A stretch of DNA of 64,000 bases, from contig NZ_FUZA01000001.1 in NCBI RefSeq assembly GCF_900167945.1, forward strand, positions 806,001 through 870,000, given 5' to 3'. The notes beneath the pieces were generated by a model that saw nothing but the letters and a program-made list of their open reading frames with translations, searched no databases and was not told the DNA's origin. Positions 6,992-16,514 of the stretch are shown piece by piece. This DNA comes from Dyadobacter psychrophilus (GTDB lineage: Bacteria > Bacteroidota > Bacteroidia > Cytophagales > Spirosomataceae). Position 1 is the stretch's first letter. The number at the start of each line of letters is the position of its first letter. Position numbers and translations under genes: made by a program.

Positions 6992-8335
6992 TTATCTGTT
7001 ATCCACAAATGTCACTTGCAAAATGTGCGTCACGCCCTGATGAATCTTATATCGCTCGTCCAGCCTCACTCCTACCACCCACATAATCTCTCCATTACCA
7101 TTTAAGAGAACCAAGGTTTGTTTCTTTGTAAACTGGTCCATTTTTGAATCAATAAAAAGGTCGCTCAACTTCTTCTGCTTGCCATTCATTCCCAACGGTT
7201 GAAAAACGTCGCCCGGTTTCCATTTTCTGATTGTCAAGGGAAAAATGACTTTGTCTAAATTTATGGAAACCGAACTACGGCTTTTGAGGAAACCCTCGTC
7301 TGTATTTTGGATTTTCTTGCTTAGGATGATGTGTCGTCCGACGAGATCTACTTCATGCTGCTCTTCAACAATCTGAATGTCACCATTTGATTCATCCACG
7401 GCTGTCTTTTTCAGAATCAAGTTTTCCCGATCTATCAACAATTCGTGACTTGCAGAATGAAAAAATTTACCCGAAACCCCTGTCAAACTATTAATTATCT
7501 TCTCCACTTGTGAATATGCAAAACCATAATCCTGCAAAATATGCCAAAGCCGATATGCGGGCTCAGTTGCAAGAATAAGCATTGTCTTGCTTATCCGGAT
7601 CTGATCCTCCGCTTTTACGACAACGCCTGCTGCCCAATCATCAAGCATTTCCTTTAAAAGCTGATCTGCGCTTCGGAGCTTCGCCGAAGAATGATTGAAT
7701 GTCGACTCCAATGATGGGTTAAGCTCCTTCAAAACAGGAATAACCTTGTGCCTGACCAGGTTTCGTTTGTAATCGTCGGAATCATTGGACCGATCCTCTC
7801 TCCATTGCAGTCCATTTTCTTGCGCGTATGCGAGAATTTGCTCTTTTGTAGCGAACAACAATGGACGTAGAAGATGATTGTTAATGCCCGATATGCCGTG
7901 CAGACCTGCTAAACCGGTTCCCCGCGTGAGATTCAGGAGCGTCGTTTCAAGCGAATCATTTGCGTGATGCGCAGTTGCGATATATGAGTAGTTGTTGCCT
8001 GCCCTGAGTTCTTCAAACCATCCGTAGCGCAAATCCCTGGCAGCCATTTGAGTAGAAATACCTTTTTCCTTTGCGAATGATTTAACATTAAATCGTTTGG
8101 AATAAAAAGGAAAACCGGATGCATTTGCAAGCGTTTTGACGAACTGTTCGTCGCCTTCGGACTCTTCCTCTCTTAAACCGAAATTACAATGCGCAACTCC
8201 TGCCGGGAAACCGGCTTTTTGAAACAAATGAAGCATTACAACCGAATCTACACCTCCGCTTACGGTCAGAAGACAAGGCTGCTTTTTGAGATCCAGCTTG
8301 TGTTGGTTAATAAAAGTTAAAAAAGGATCCAACAT
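6992..8335 (-). CDS. tilS: tRNA(Ile)-lysidine synthetase
   Basis: TilS converts the wobble cytidine of tRNA-Ile(CAU) to lysidine with ATP, so that the tRNA reads AUA as isoleucine and not AUG; it is essential in most bacteria and cytosolic. The PP-loop ATP pyrophosphatase motif SGGVDS is at residues 26-31, followed by HCNFGLRE, TAHHANDSLET and GTGLAGLHGI, which are conserved in the family. At 447 residues it has the N-terminal catalytic domain plus the C-terminal tRNA-binding domains (WKPGDVFQPLGM near the end). It is divergent from the OstA gene with about 110 bases between them. Assignment is secure. Confidence 0.97.
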   Translation of the reverse strand: MLDPFLTFINQHKLDLKKQPCLLTVSGGVDSVVMLHLFQKAGFPAGVAHCNFGLREEESEGDEQFVKTLANASGFPFYSKRFNVKSFAKEKGISTQMAARDLRYGWFEELRAGNNYSYIATAHHANDSLETTLLNLTRGTGLAGLHGISGINNHLLRPLLFATKEQILAYAQENGLQWREDRSNDSDDYKRNLVRHKVIPVLKELNPSLESTFNHSSAKLRSADQLLKEMLDDWAAGVVVKAEDQIRISKTMLILATEPAYRLWHILQDYGFAYSQVEKIINSLTGVSGKFFHSASHELLIDRENLILKKTAVDESNGDIQIVEEQHEVDLVGRHIILSKKIQNTDEGFLKSRSSVSINLDKVIFPLTIRKWKPGDVFQPLGMNGKQKKLSDLFIDSKMDQFTKKQTLVLLNGNGEIMWVVGVRLDERYKIHQGVTHILQVTFVDNR

Positions 8336-8445
8336 GAACCTAAGAAACGTAATTGATGTAGTTTTGGCGTATATAGGATTAAATAAGTCTTTTACCAGGC
8401 TTTTTTTAAAGCGCTTATTTCAAAGGTAAAGGAAAGAACGGCAAC

Positions 8446-10056
8446 ATGAAGAAAAAAAAATACATCGCAAACTGCAACCCTTTTAAACTTTTGCGCGTCA
8501 TCAATATCAAAAGCAATATATTCCGATTGACGTTCTTTGTCTTGATGTTTTTTTCACCTTATCTGTTGGCACAGAAAGCTTTACCGCAATCTCAGCCTGT
8601 TCAAAGTGAGGATCTTGTTGAAATTATAAAATCTGACGAGCTGGAAATTATCAACGAAAATGGGGTCGACTCCAGACGAGTGACAAATGGTATTTTCAAG
8701 CATAAGGGAGCACTGTTATATAGCAAACTGGCCATCCAGAACATTAATACGAATGTGATTGAGGCCTTTGGAAATGTAAAAATCGTTCAGGGTGACACGG
8801 TTACGGTTACTGGCGACACGCTTTATTATTATGGAAACACTCGTCTCGCGATCGTTAGCGGCAAAAAGACGGTTTTGAAAGATAGCAAACGCACATTAAC
8901 CACCCGAAAAATTGAATACGACATGGCGAACGGCATTGCCAATTACAAAACGCCAGGCCGGACCGTGGATGAAGAGAATGTGCTGACGAGTAAAGAAGGT
9001 TTTTATAATACGCGGACCAAAGAGTTTACTTATTATAAAAGTGTAAAGCTGGTCAACAAAAAATATGTGCTTACCACCGACACGCTGCTTTACAATTCGA
9101 TTACAAAATGGTCGGACTTTAATGGTGTTACGAAAATCACCAACAAAGACGGCACGGTAAATGGAACGAAAGGTCGGTATAATACGGAATCTGCGGAGTC
9201 GTCATTTCAGAGGCGGACAATGGTTGACAATGAAACGTATACGCTTACCGCAGACTCGCTGGAAGTGGATGGAAAGAGTAACAACGGTCGTGGAAAAGGT
9301 AATGTTGTGATTGTTGCTAAGAAGGACAAAACGGTTCTGAACGGCGACGAAGGTTATTACTGGAAAAAAGAAGGTTATTCCAAAATTTTCGGTCATGCCT
9401 ACGTTAGAAATGTAGTATCAGACGACACACTTTACATCCGCGCTGACACATTGTACTCTTATGAAAATCAGCGAGATAGCACCAGGAAATTGGTTGGAAA
9501 TAAGAATGTCTTTATATACAAAGCGGATTTCCAGGGCAAATGCGATTCGATCACATATAACACAGCTGATTCGATCATTCGTTTTTTCCGCAAGCCGATT
9601 TTATGGAGCGATCAGCATTATCAGATGGAGGCGGATTCGATCACTGCTTTTTTAGTGAATAATGAGATCAACCGGATGCTGCTGAAAGGAAAATCTTTTG
9701 TAATTACCGAAGACACATTGGTAAGGCAGTTCAATCAGGTAAAGGGTCGCACGATCAATGCTTATTTTGAAACGGGAAACAAGTTAAAACAGGTTCTCGT
9801 GGACGGAAACGGCGAAAGCGCTTACTATGCAGTGGATGATGAGCAAAAAAACATCGGGCTCAACCGGGTCGAGTGTGGAAGGATGAACCTGCTGTTTACC
9901 GACAACCGTGTACAAAAAATCTCATTTGTGGGGAAACCGGACGGGAAGTTAATTCCGCCTTCAAAAATCAAGGCTCCGGAGCGACAACTGGAAGGATTTA
10001 ACTGGCGAATTTCAGAAAAACCAACTAAGAACAAGACAATTTGGAAAGAGTTGTAA
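8446..10056 (+). CDS. OstA-like protein of the LPS transport family
   Basis: The 536-residue protein has an N-terminal signal/anchor (hydrophobic residues about 25-43, ending YLLAQ) followed by many repeats of an LptA/OstA beta-jellyroll pattern such as VIEAFGNVKIVQGDTVTVTGDTLYY and LEVDGKSNNGRGKGNVVI. In Bacteroidota, long OstA proteins of this type are thought to form the periplasmic bridge carrying lipopolysaccharide from LptC to LptD. It is larger than the E. coli LptA (about 185 residues), as is usual in this phylum. A candidate partner, lptC, lies at 18.0 kb. A Shine-Dalgarno-like AAAGGAAAG lies upstream of the chosen ATG. Confidence 0.87.
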   Translation: MKKKKYIANCNPFKLLRVINIKSNIFRLTFFVLMFFSPYLLAQKALPQSQPVQSEDLVEIIKSDELEIINENGVDSRRVTNGIFKHKGALLYSKLAIQNINTNVIEAFGNVKIVQGDTVTVTGDTLYYYGNTRLAIVSGKKTVLKDSKRTLTTRKIEYDMANGIANYKTPGRTVDEENVLTSKEGFYNTRTKEFTYYKSVKLVNKKYVLTTDTLLYNSITKWSDFNGVTKITNKDGTVNGTKGRYNTESAESSFQRRTMVDNETYTLTADSLEVDGKSNNGRGKGNVVIVAKKDKTVLNGDEGYYWKKEGYSKIFGHAYVRNVVSDDTLYIRADTLYSYENQRDSTRKLVGNKNVFIYKADFQGKCDSITYNTADSIIRFFRKPILWSDQHYQMEADSITAFLVNNEINRMLLKGKSFVITEDTLVRQFNQVKGRTINAYFETGNKLKQVLVDGNGESAYYAVDDEQKNIGLNRVECGRMNLLFTDNRVQKISFVGKPDGKLIPPSKIKAPERQLEGFNWRISEKPTKNKTIWKEL

Positions 10057-10140
10057 AAAATATATCAGGACACGCTTAAAATTTTAAAAACCGGCATGGT
10101 TTTTTAGTCTAAAAATAAAGATGGCCATTCACACAATATA

Positions 10141-10173
10141 TTTTGAATATACAATTATTTCTCTATATTTTTG
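10141..10173 (+). promoter_or_regulatory. Bacteroidota-type promoter upstream of the T9SS cargo gene
   Basis: TTTTG at 10141 and TATTTTTG at 10166-10173 match the -33 (TTTG) and -7 (TAnnTTTG) elements of Bacteroidota sigma factor promoters with a 21-base spacer. The gene start is 62 bases further on. Confidence 0.6.
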
Positions 10174-10234
10174 TAATGTACTTTTTAACTAAAATAGTCG
10201 AACATATTAGTCAAAAGTATCCCAACATGACGCT

Positions 10235-10849
10235 ATGAAAAGAAATATACTTTACTTAATGATTTTACTAACGTTGGCCTTACAGGGTTTAAACGCACAA
10301 TCCGTCTCGAACGGTAGTCGTTTGAACATGGTCAGCAAAAAGAAACCAGCCTCCGGAGAAAACATCAAATTTTCAGGCCTTGCAACAGGTTCAAGCTATA
10401 AATTGTTGTCTTTACAAAATCCAAAAGCGCTCAATAGCTTTTACCGTTCATTCCTGTTTTCTTCTCCAAATGCTTCTGAAAGCACTGGCGTCGCGACCAC
10501 CGAAGTTGTAGAAAAGTCTGCTGACAGGAGACAGCCAGCGATGGAAGCACAGATGAGGGCAGAAGAGCAATTATATGTAAATGACAAAATTTCGGTTTCG
10601 AATATTTACCCAAACCCTGCCAGTGAATATGCAGATTTGGATTATAGCATTACAGCAAGCGTCCGTGATGCCAGATTGATTATCTACAACGTGCTTGGTT
10701 CTCAAATGGCCGAGCTGCCCCTAAACAGAAACGACAGAAAGCTGCGTGTGAATACGAAGGATATGCCAACAGGGCTGTATTTCTATCAATTGTCACTTGA
10801 CGGTAAAAAAGTAGCCACCAAAAAAATGCTTGTACGTCATCAGCAATAG
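10235..10849 (+). CDS. Secreted protein with type IX secretion sorting domain
   Basis: The 204-residue protein has a signal peptide (MKRNILYLMILLTLALQGLNAQ) and ends in a type A T9SS C-terminal domain: ISVSNIYPNPASEYADLDY begins near residue 119, followed by IIYNVLGSQM and PTGLYFYQLSLDGKKVATKKM. These features direct export across the outer membrane by the type IX secretion system and cell-surface attachment. The region between (residues 22-118) has no recognised domain and is probably unstructured, so this is a small cargo protein of unknown role. It has its own promoter. Confidence 0.88.
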   Translation: MKRNILYLMILLTLALQGLNAQSVSNGSRLNMVSKKKPASGENIKFSGLATGSSYKLLSLQNPKALNSFYRSFLFSSPNASESTGVATTEVVEKSADRRQPAMEAQMRAEEQLYVNDKISVSNIYPNPASEYADLDYSITASVRDARLIIYNVLGSQMAELPLNRNDRKLRVNTKDMPTGLYFYQLSLDGKKVATKKMLVRHQQ

Positions 10850-10924
10850 GCTAATTTTTAACACTATATCAGCTACGCATTCGTTATGAATGGTGTAGCT
10901 TTTTTTATTACCTTTGCACCTAAT

Positions 10925-11848
10925 ATGCGAAAAAACAGTCCAGCAAGCTATTTCTTGCTTTTTATTGCGGTCCTTGTAATTACTTCCTGTAGTAAATTCT
11001 CGAAGTTACAAAAGACTGGTACGGATCAGGAAAAGTATGATGCCGCGATGTCTTACTACAAAAAAGGGGATTTTTACCGATCAGGTTTACTCTTTGAAGA
11101 GCTTATTCCGCTATTGAAAGGAAGTACGGAATCTGAGTTGGCGCAGTTCTATTACGCTTACACCCAATATCAACAAGGGCAGTATAATACGAGCCAGTTT
11201 TTATTTAAAAAGTTCTTTGATACATACGCACGCAGCGATTACGCACAGGAAGCACTATACATGCATGCTTTTTCCCTGTACAAGGATTCGTCTCCGTTCA
11301 ATCTTGACCAGACCAGCACATTTACGGCTATTTCGGCCATGCAGGATTTTATTAATACTTATCCTGAAAGTCCTTTCCGGGAAGAATGTACGCGTTACAT
11401 TTTAGAGCTGCGTTCGAAGCTGGAAAGGAAAGCATATGAGAGGGCACGCTTGTATCACAAGATCAGCGACTTCAATGCAATGTCGATGAAATCGGCTGTG
11501 ATCTCGATCGAGAACTTCCGCAAAGATTTTCCGGATTCTAAATACAACGAGGAACTTGCATTCCTTAAAGTTGAGTCGCAATACAATCTTGCTGCGAACA
11601 GTTTCAGCGTTAAGCAAAAAGAAAGATATCAGGATGTTTTGAAGTTCTATCAGGAATTGATAGACAAATACCCGACCGGAAAGTATAACAGGGATGCGGA
11701 GGATATGTTCGAGAACAGCCAGAAGCAGCTTGAAGTCATTGCAAAAGCAGAAGTGGAGCGGCAGAAACAACTTGAAACACAGCCAGATCCAGCTAATAAG
11801 CCGACGAAAGTAACAACGCCGGCCATTTCGGAACCAAAAGGACAGTAG
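10925..11848 (+). CDS. bamD: Outer membrane protein assembly factor BamD
   Basis: BamD is a lipoprotein of the beta-barrel assembly machinery that works with BamA to insert outer-membrane barrels. I prefer the ATG at 10925 over the longer frame because it gives a proper lipoprotein signal (LLFIAVLVITSCSK, lipobox Cys at residue 22). The body is built of tetratricopeptide repeats with typical motifs (YDAAMSYYKKGDFYRSGLLF, AQFYYAYTQYQQGQYNTS), 307 residues in all, the usual size. The C-terminal 40 residues are low-complexity (Glu, Gln, Pro, Thr). It is followed 41 bases later by rpoZ and is probably cotranscribed with it. Confidence 0.92.
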   Translation: MRKNSPASYFLLFIAVLVITSCSKFSKLQKTGTDQEKYDAAMSYYKKGDFYRSGLLFEELIPLLKGSTESELAQFYYAYTQYQQGQYNTSQFLFKKFFDTYARSDYAQEALYMHAFSLYKDSSPFNLDQTSTFTAISAMQDFINTYPESPFREECTRYILELRSKLERKAYERARLYHKISDFNAMSMKSAVISIENFRKDFPDSKYNEELAFLKVESQYNLAANSFSVKQKERYQDVLKFYQELIDKYPTGKYNRDAEDMFENSQKQLEVIAKAEVERQKQLETQPDPANKPTKVTTPAISEPKGQ

Positions 11849-11889
11849 TTCTTTTATTAAATTAAATTTAAACTAATATCACCATAAGC

Positions 11890-12201
11890 ATGGCAACCAA
11901 TCCATCAATCATTACCCGGGATACGGACAAGATCGCAGACGTAACTGGTAACTTGTACGAGTCAGTATCAGTGATTTCTAAAAGAGCCCGTCAGATTTCG
12001 AGCAAAATGAAGGAAGAGCTTAATAATAAGCTTGCTGAATTTGCTTCTGGCGTAGATAACCTGGAAGAGGTGTTTGAAAACAGGGAACAGATTGAAATTT
12101 CTAAGTTTTACGAGCGTATGCCGAAAGCCGGAAGCATTTCAATCGATGAATTCATTGAAGGAAAAACATATCACGCTTACCGCGATACGACGGAAGAATA
12201 A
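11890..12201 (+). CDS. rpoZ: DNA-directed RNA polymerase omega subunit (Rpb6 family)
   Basis: The 103-residue protein shows the omega/Rpb6 core (ITRDTDKIADVTGNLYESVSVISKRARQI), which binds the beta' subunit and stabilises RNA polymerase. The Bacteroidota version has a C-terminal extension, seen here (FYERMPKAGSISIDEFIEGK). It follows bamD at 41 bases and is closed by a strong terminator. In this phylum bamD-rpoZ-coaBC order is common, supporting the assignment. Confidence 0.92.
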   Translation: MATNPSIITRDTDKIADVTGNLYESVSVISKRARQISSKMKEELNNKLAEFASGVDNLEEVFENREQIEISKFYERMPKAGSISIDEFIEGKTYHAYRDTTEE

Positions 12202-12215
12202 AATTTGATTTTAGA

Positions 12216-12252
12216 AAAAGCCAGCCGCAAAACTCCTTTGCGGCTGGCTTTT
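12216..12252 (+). terminator. Intrinsic terminator after rpoZ
   Basis: A 16-bp perfect stem (12216-12231 with 12237-12252), a five-base loop and flanking A and T tracts. It separates the bamD-rpoZ unit from coaBC. Confidence 0.9.
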
Positions 12253-12351
12253 CATTTATAGGCGTCAAAGATTTTAAATTGTTACACTTATCTCTGTAAC
12301 TTTATGCCTGACAGGAATCCTTCCAAACTGACCACCCAAAGCAATTGAAGA

Positions 12352-13560
12352 TTGAATCTCAAAGGTAAAAAGATACTGGTTGCCGTTTCAGGCAGCATTG
12401 CTGCATATAAATCTGCACTTCTTGTCCGACTTTTGGTTAAGGCTGCTGCTGAGGTTCAAGTTGTTATGACAGAATCAGCGAAGGAATTTATTACACCGCT
12501 TACTTTGTCCGTCTTATCCAAAAAGCCTGTATTAAGCACATTCACATTCGAAGAAGAGGGAACCTGGAATAATCATGTCGAGCTGGGACTCTGGGCGGAC
12601 GCCATCATTGTGGCCCCCGCAACTGCGCGCACGCTTTCCAAATGCGCAACCGGAAACTGTGATGATTTGCTGACAGCCGTCTATTTATCTGCGCGATGCC
12701 CGGTTTTCTTTGCTCCTGCCATGGATGTTGACATGTACCAGCATCCGTCGACGCAGCACAACATCGACACATTAATAAGTTTTGGTAACCATTTGATTGA
12801 ACCGGAACATGGCGAATTGGCCAGCGGACTGATCGGCGACGGACGTCTCGCAGAGCCAGAGACAATCATCCAGACATTGCATGCTTTTTTTGCTAAAAAA
12901 TCTGTTGCTTCCGGAAAAAGAGTGCTTATTACAGCCGGGCCAACCGTGGAATCCATTGATCCGGTGCGTTATATCAGCAACCGATCCTCCGGTAAAATGG
13001 GCTATGCGATTGCCGAAGCATTTGCTTCCGCAGGCGCAATGGTAACGCTCGTCAGCGGCCCTACAAGCTTGGCGACTCCCGAACCAACCATACAGCGCAT
13101 TAGCGTGCAAAGTGCCGATGAAATGTTTGAGGCAACCCAGGAACGTTTTGCCAAAAGCGATGTGGTAATATTTGCTGCCGCCGTTGCTGATTACACTTCA
13201 AAATTTGTGGCAGGGCATAAGATCAAGAAACAAGGCCAGGCAATGTCGCTTGATCTGGTAAAGACGCGCGACATTGCGGGAACATTGGGAAAGACGAAAT
13301 CCGAAAACCAGTTACTGATCGGTTTTGCTTTGGAAACGGAGAATGAAATGGAGTATGCGATGGACAAATTACTGCGCAAAAATTTCGACTTCATCATTTT
13401 GAATTCACTCAATGATCCGGGCGCGGGCTTTGCACACGATACGAACAAAATAACCGTTATTGACAAAAGGAAAAATGTGAAACATTTCGATCTTAAACAT
13501 AAGGAAGAAGTGGCACAGGACATCCTGAACATTGTCCTAGATAAATGGAGTGAAGCATGA
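12352..13560 (+). CDS. coaBC: Bifunctional phosphopantothenoylcysteine decarboxylase/phosphopantothenate-cysteine ligase
   Basis: CoaBC carries out two steps of coenzyme A synthesis: joining cysteine to 4'-phosphopantothenate (CoaB) and FMN-dependent decarboxylation (CoaC). The N-terminal flavoprotein domain shows VSGSIAAYKS, the catalytic-His region NNHVELGLWADA and APAMDVDMYQHP; the usual Asn of the PxMNxxM motif is Asp here. The CoaB domain (from about residue 185) has ITAGPTVESIDPVRYISN, SSGKMGYAIAEAF and HKIKKQ. The start is a TTG at 12352; no upstream ATG is in frame and the first internal ATG would remove the FMN-binding strand. Its stop overlaps the next start (ATGA), so it is coupled to the PorD-type gene. 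402 residues is the normal length. Confidence 0.96.
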   Translation: MNLKGKKILVAVSGSIAAYKSALLVRLLVKAAAEVQVVMTESAKEFITPLTLSVLSKKPVLSTFTFEEEGTWNNHVELGLWADAIIVAPATARTLSKCATGNCDDLLTAVYLSARCPVFFAPAMDVDMYQHPSTQHNIDTLISFGNHLIEPEHGELASGLIGDGRLAEPETIIQTLHAFFAKKSVASGKRVLITAGPTVESIDPVRYISNRSSGKMGYAIAEAFASAGAMVTLVSGPTSLATPEPTIQRISVQSADEMFEATQERFAKSDVVIFAAAVADYTSKFVAGHKIKKQGQAMSLDLVKTRDIAGTLGKTKSENQLLIGFALETENEMEYAMDKLLRKNFDFIILNSLNDPGAGFAHDTNKITVIDKRKNVKHFDLKHKEEVAQDILNIVLDKWSEA

Positions 13561-14474
13561 AAAAAATAGGGGTTTGGTTGTTTTTACTGGTTACCTGCAC
13601 AATTTCCGGACATTCTTTTGCCCAGGAATTTCAATTCTCGGTAAATCTCAACTATGAACAGCTTGTTGCACAACAAAAGACTGATCCGCAGTCAATGGCG
13701 CAGCTTCAAACTTATATGAATGATTTTCTGAACAACACGCGCTGGACCAATGACGAATTTGGCAAGGAAGAAAAAATCAAATGTAAATTGAATGTCAACC
13801 TGACCCGCTCACTGAATCAGGGGAATTATGAAGGAAATGCGCAGCTGGTTGTTTCAAGGCCCGTTTATAATTCCAATTATGAGACGGTTCTGTTTACTTA
13901 TGTAGACAAAAACTTCACATTCACCTACTTACCCAACACGCCGCTTTATTTTAACGAAAATAATTACACCGAAGAGCTTCCGTATATCCTGGCTTTTTAC
14001 GCAAATATCGCGTTGATTTTCGACTATGATTCTTTCAGCAAATTAGGCGGGTCACCGTATGTTCAAAAGGCATTCAATCTTGTGAACCAGGCGCGTAATT
14101 CTTCGCCTAACAAGCGTGGCTGGGATTCAAACGGCGATTCCCGCAACCGTTATTGGCTGGTAGAAAACCTGATGAGCCAGCAGTTTACACCGTTCCGTGA
14201 GGGAATGTATAAATATTACCGGCTCGGACTGGATGTAGCAACTCAAAACCCTGCTGAAACGCGCGCGAAGGTGATGGAAGTGCTGAATACTGCCAAAGAA
14301 GTAAATCAGCTCCGCCCGGCCAGTGTGGTTATCAACTCATTTTTTGATTCCAAATCGGATGAGCTTTACAGGATATTGATCGAAGCCCAACCGGAGGATC
14401 GCGCCAAAGCTTACACATTGTTAGTAGGGCTGGATCCTACAAAAACGCAATTATATCAACGTCTTTCCTTATAA
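13557..14474 (+). CDS. porD: DUF4835 family protein (PorD-type type IX secretion protein)
   Basis: The 305-residue protein has a signal peptide ending HSFAQ and matches the DUF4835 family, which includes PorD, a factor needed for type IX secretion and gliding in Bacteroidota. Characteristic parts are VNLNYEQLVAQQ, LQTYMNDFLNNTRWTND near residues 50-66, and the region around YILAFYANIALIFDYDSFSKLGG. It begins inside the coaBC stop codon (ATGA). coaBC-porD-recN is a frequently conserved order in Cytophagales. Exact biochemical role is not known. Confidence 0.85.
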   Translation: MKKIGVWLFLLVTCTISGHSFAQEFQFSVNLNYEQLVAQQKTDPQSMAQLQTYMNDFLNNTRWTNDEFGKEEKIKCKLNVNLTRSLNQGNYEGNAQLVVSRPVYNSNYETVLFTYVDKNFTFTYLPNTPLYFNENNYTEELPYILAFYANIALIFDYDSFSKLGGSPYVQKAFNLVNQARNSSPNKRGWDSNGDSRNRYWLVENLMSQQFTPFREGMYKYYRLGLDVATQNPAETRAKVMEVLNTAKEVNQLRPASVVINSFFDSKSDELYRILIEAQPEDRAKAYTLLVGLDPTKTQLYQRLSL

Positions 14475-14519
14475 AATCTGCATTCCCACCACTAAAACCT
14501 CCGTTTGAAGCTTTTGATT

Positions 14520-14744
14520 ATGAGTAAAAGACTAATTCGCATTTCTGCCAAAGACATTTATTCTTCACTCGAAAAGCTGCTCAAAATAGAGATTAATGCT
14601 GTTATGGATAACGGGAACACGCACTTTGGTAAACTGGAATCATTCACCAAAGAACACCTGCTGATCCGTGACACGCGAAATCATGCGCATCTTATCCCAT
14701 TGCCATCGCTTTATGAAATCGTATATGATGCCGGTTCAAGGTAA
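14520..14744 (+). CDS. Small conserved hypothetical protein
   Basis: Reading from the ATG at 14520 gives 74 residues, with SKRLIRISAKDIYSSLEKLL at the start and LIRDTRNHAHLIPLPSLYEI near the end. The pattern of short beta strands (IEINAVMDNGNTHFGKLESF) suggests an Sm-like or small barrel fold, in keeping with its brief length. I know of no function. An earlier TTG at 14505 would add five residues. It sits between porD and recN on the same strand and is probably in their operon. Confidence 0.68.
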   Translation: MSKRLIRISAKDIYSSLEKLLKIEINAVMDNGNTHFGKLESFTKEHLLIRDTRNHAHLIPLPSLYEIVYDAGSR

Positions 14745-14813
14745 GCGAGCAATGTTGGGTTGCGAATGGTTATATTTCCTATTTGTTGATATGATAACTA
14801 TATTCGTATAGAT

Positions 14814-16475
14814 ATGCTTTCGAATTTACTTATAAAGAATTACGCGCTTATAAAGCAGTTGGAGATGTCCCCGGATCCAGGGTTAAACATCATTACGGGT
14901 GAAACGGGTGCAGGAAAGTCCATCATGCTTGGCGCAATCGGGTTGCTTCTCGGTAATCGCGCAGACGTGAAATCCTTATATGATTCCAGTGAAAAATGCG
15001 TGATTGAAGGCAGTTTCAGCCTTTCAGGATATGACCTGGCACCCAATTTTGAGGATGAAAATCTCGATTACTCTGATGAATGTATTATCCGCCGCGAAAT
15101 TTCTGTGGCCGGCAAATCGCGTGCTTTTATCAATGATACACCAGTAAATCTGGATGCTTTGAAGCGTATAGGAAGTCAGCTGCTGGACATTCACTCGCAG
15201 CATGATTCTGTTATGCTTGGCAACAACGAGTTTCAGTTGCAGGTTGTGGACTCCTTCGCGGATAATTCACAGCTTCTCAAATCCTATCAGCAGGATTTTA
15301 CCACATATAAGGAAGCGACAAAAGCATTTGAAAACCTTCAACAGGAGGCAGTCAAACTAAGAAAAGAGTTTGATTATGATCAGTTTCTGTTTCAGGAATT
15401 GGACAACGCCAAGCTTGCCGGTGATGAGCAGGAAAAGCTGGAAGTAGAATTAAACATTCTCGAAAATGCAGTCGAAATCAGGGAAAAGCTGCAACTGGCC
15501 CACACGCTGCTCGATAATCCGGATAACTCGATTCTTGAATTACTTAAAAATGCCGCGAATGCATTAAGCCAGGCCGCGCGCCTCGTTCCCGTGTACGACG
15601 CGATACGTGAGCGTGTGCAAAGCACATTGATAGAGTTACGCGATGTTGCGGACGAAATTGACCAGGCTAATAGTTCGGTAGACATTGATCAGGGCCGTGC
15701 AGAACTGGTTCAGGAGCGTCTGGATTTAATTTATACTTTGCTCAAAAAACACCAGGCGACGAACATAGAGCAATTGCTGAAGATCGAGGCGGATTTGCAG
15801 CATAAGCTGAGCATTGTATTGAACTTGGATGACGACCTCATTAAAGCAGAAAAAACGGCGATACAAGCAAAAGAACGAATGCTGAAAAGTGCGAACGTGC
15901 TTTCTGAAAAACGCCGTAAAGTGACCAAGGCAATTGAAAAATTGATTTTGGAAAGGCTTTCGGAACTGGGAATACCAAATGCCAGTTTATCTATTCAAGT
16001 CACGGAAACATTACCCACAGTGAACGGACTGGATTCGGTCGCGTTTTTATTTAGCGGTAACAAAGGGATTGTTCCGCAAGAACTGAAACAGGTTGCTTCC
16101 GGTGGGGAATTTTCGAGGTTAATGATGGTGATTAAATATATTTTGGCAGATAAAAGAAAACTTCCGACCATTATCTTTGACGAGATTGACACAGGGGTTT
16201 CTGGCGAAATTGCCAGAAAAATGGGCAAAATGATGCTTAATATGGCTCATAACCACCAGATTATCGCCATCACCCATTTGCACCAGATCGCTAGCAGCGG
16301 CAATGCACATTACTTCGTTTACAAAGACCATTCTTCGGACAAAACTGTGAGTAAGATCAAGAAACTGACAGTGGATGAGCGAGTTCAGGAAATTGCGCAG
16401 ATGATCGGCGGGCATAATCCCTCAGAAACTGTGCTGGTGAACGCACGCGAAATGATCCTGAAAGAGCAGACTTAA
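14814..16475 (+). CDS. recN: DNA repair protein RecN
   Basis: RecN is an SMC-like ATPase recruited early to double-strand breaks. The 553-residue protein has a Walker A motif GETGAGKS at residues 29-36 directly after LLIKNYALIKQLEM, a central coiled-coil region rich in Glu, Leu and Lys, and C-terminal signature (VASGGEFSRLMMVIKYILA) and Walker B (PTIIFDEIDTGVSG) motifs followed by the D-loop/His-loop region IAITHLHQIAS. Order and length match the family. Confidence 0.97.
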   Translation: MLSNLLIKNYALIKQLEMSPDPGLNIITGETGAGKSIMLGAIGLLLGNRADVKSLYDSSEKCVIEGSFSLSGYDLAPNFEDENLDYSDECIIRREISVAGKSRAFINDTPVNLDALKRIGSQLLDIHSQHDSVMLGNNEFQLQVVDSFADNSQLLKSYQQDFTTYKEATKAFENLQQEAVKLRKEFDYDQFLFQELDNAKLAGDEQEKLEVELNILENAVEIREKLQLAHTLLDNPDNSILELLKNAANALSQAARLVPVYDAIRERVQSTLIELRDVADEIDQANSSVDIDQGRAELVQERLDLIYTLLKKHQATNIEQLLKIEADLQHKLSIVLNLDDDLIKAEKTAIQAKERMLKSANVLSEKRRKVTKAIEKLILERLSELGIPNASLSIQVTETLPTVNGLDSVAFLFSGNKGIVPQELKQVASGGEFSRLMMVIKYILADKRKLPTIIFDEIDTGVSGEIARKMGKMMLNMAHNHQIIAITHLHQIASSGNAHYFVYKDHSSDKTVSKIKKLTVDERVQEIAQMIGGHNPSETVLVNAREMILKEQT

Positions 16476-16514
16476 TAAAGCGTTTTTATAGTTAACACCT
16501 TACCTCTCAATGAT

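Noticed and set aside
6778..7105. Open frames across tRNA-Ser on both strands
   Set aside because: They run through the tRNA cloverleaf and its terminator; they are artefacts of open frames in structural RNA.
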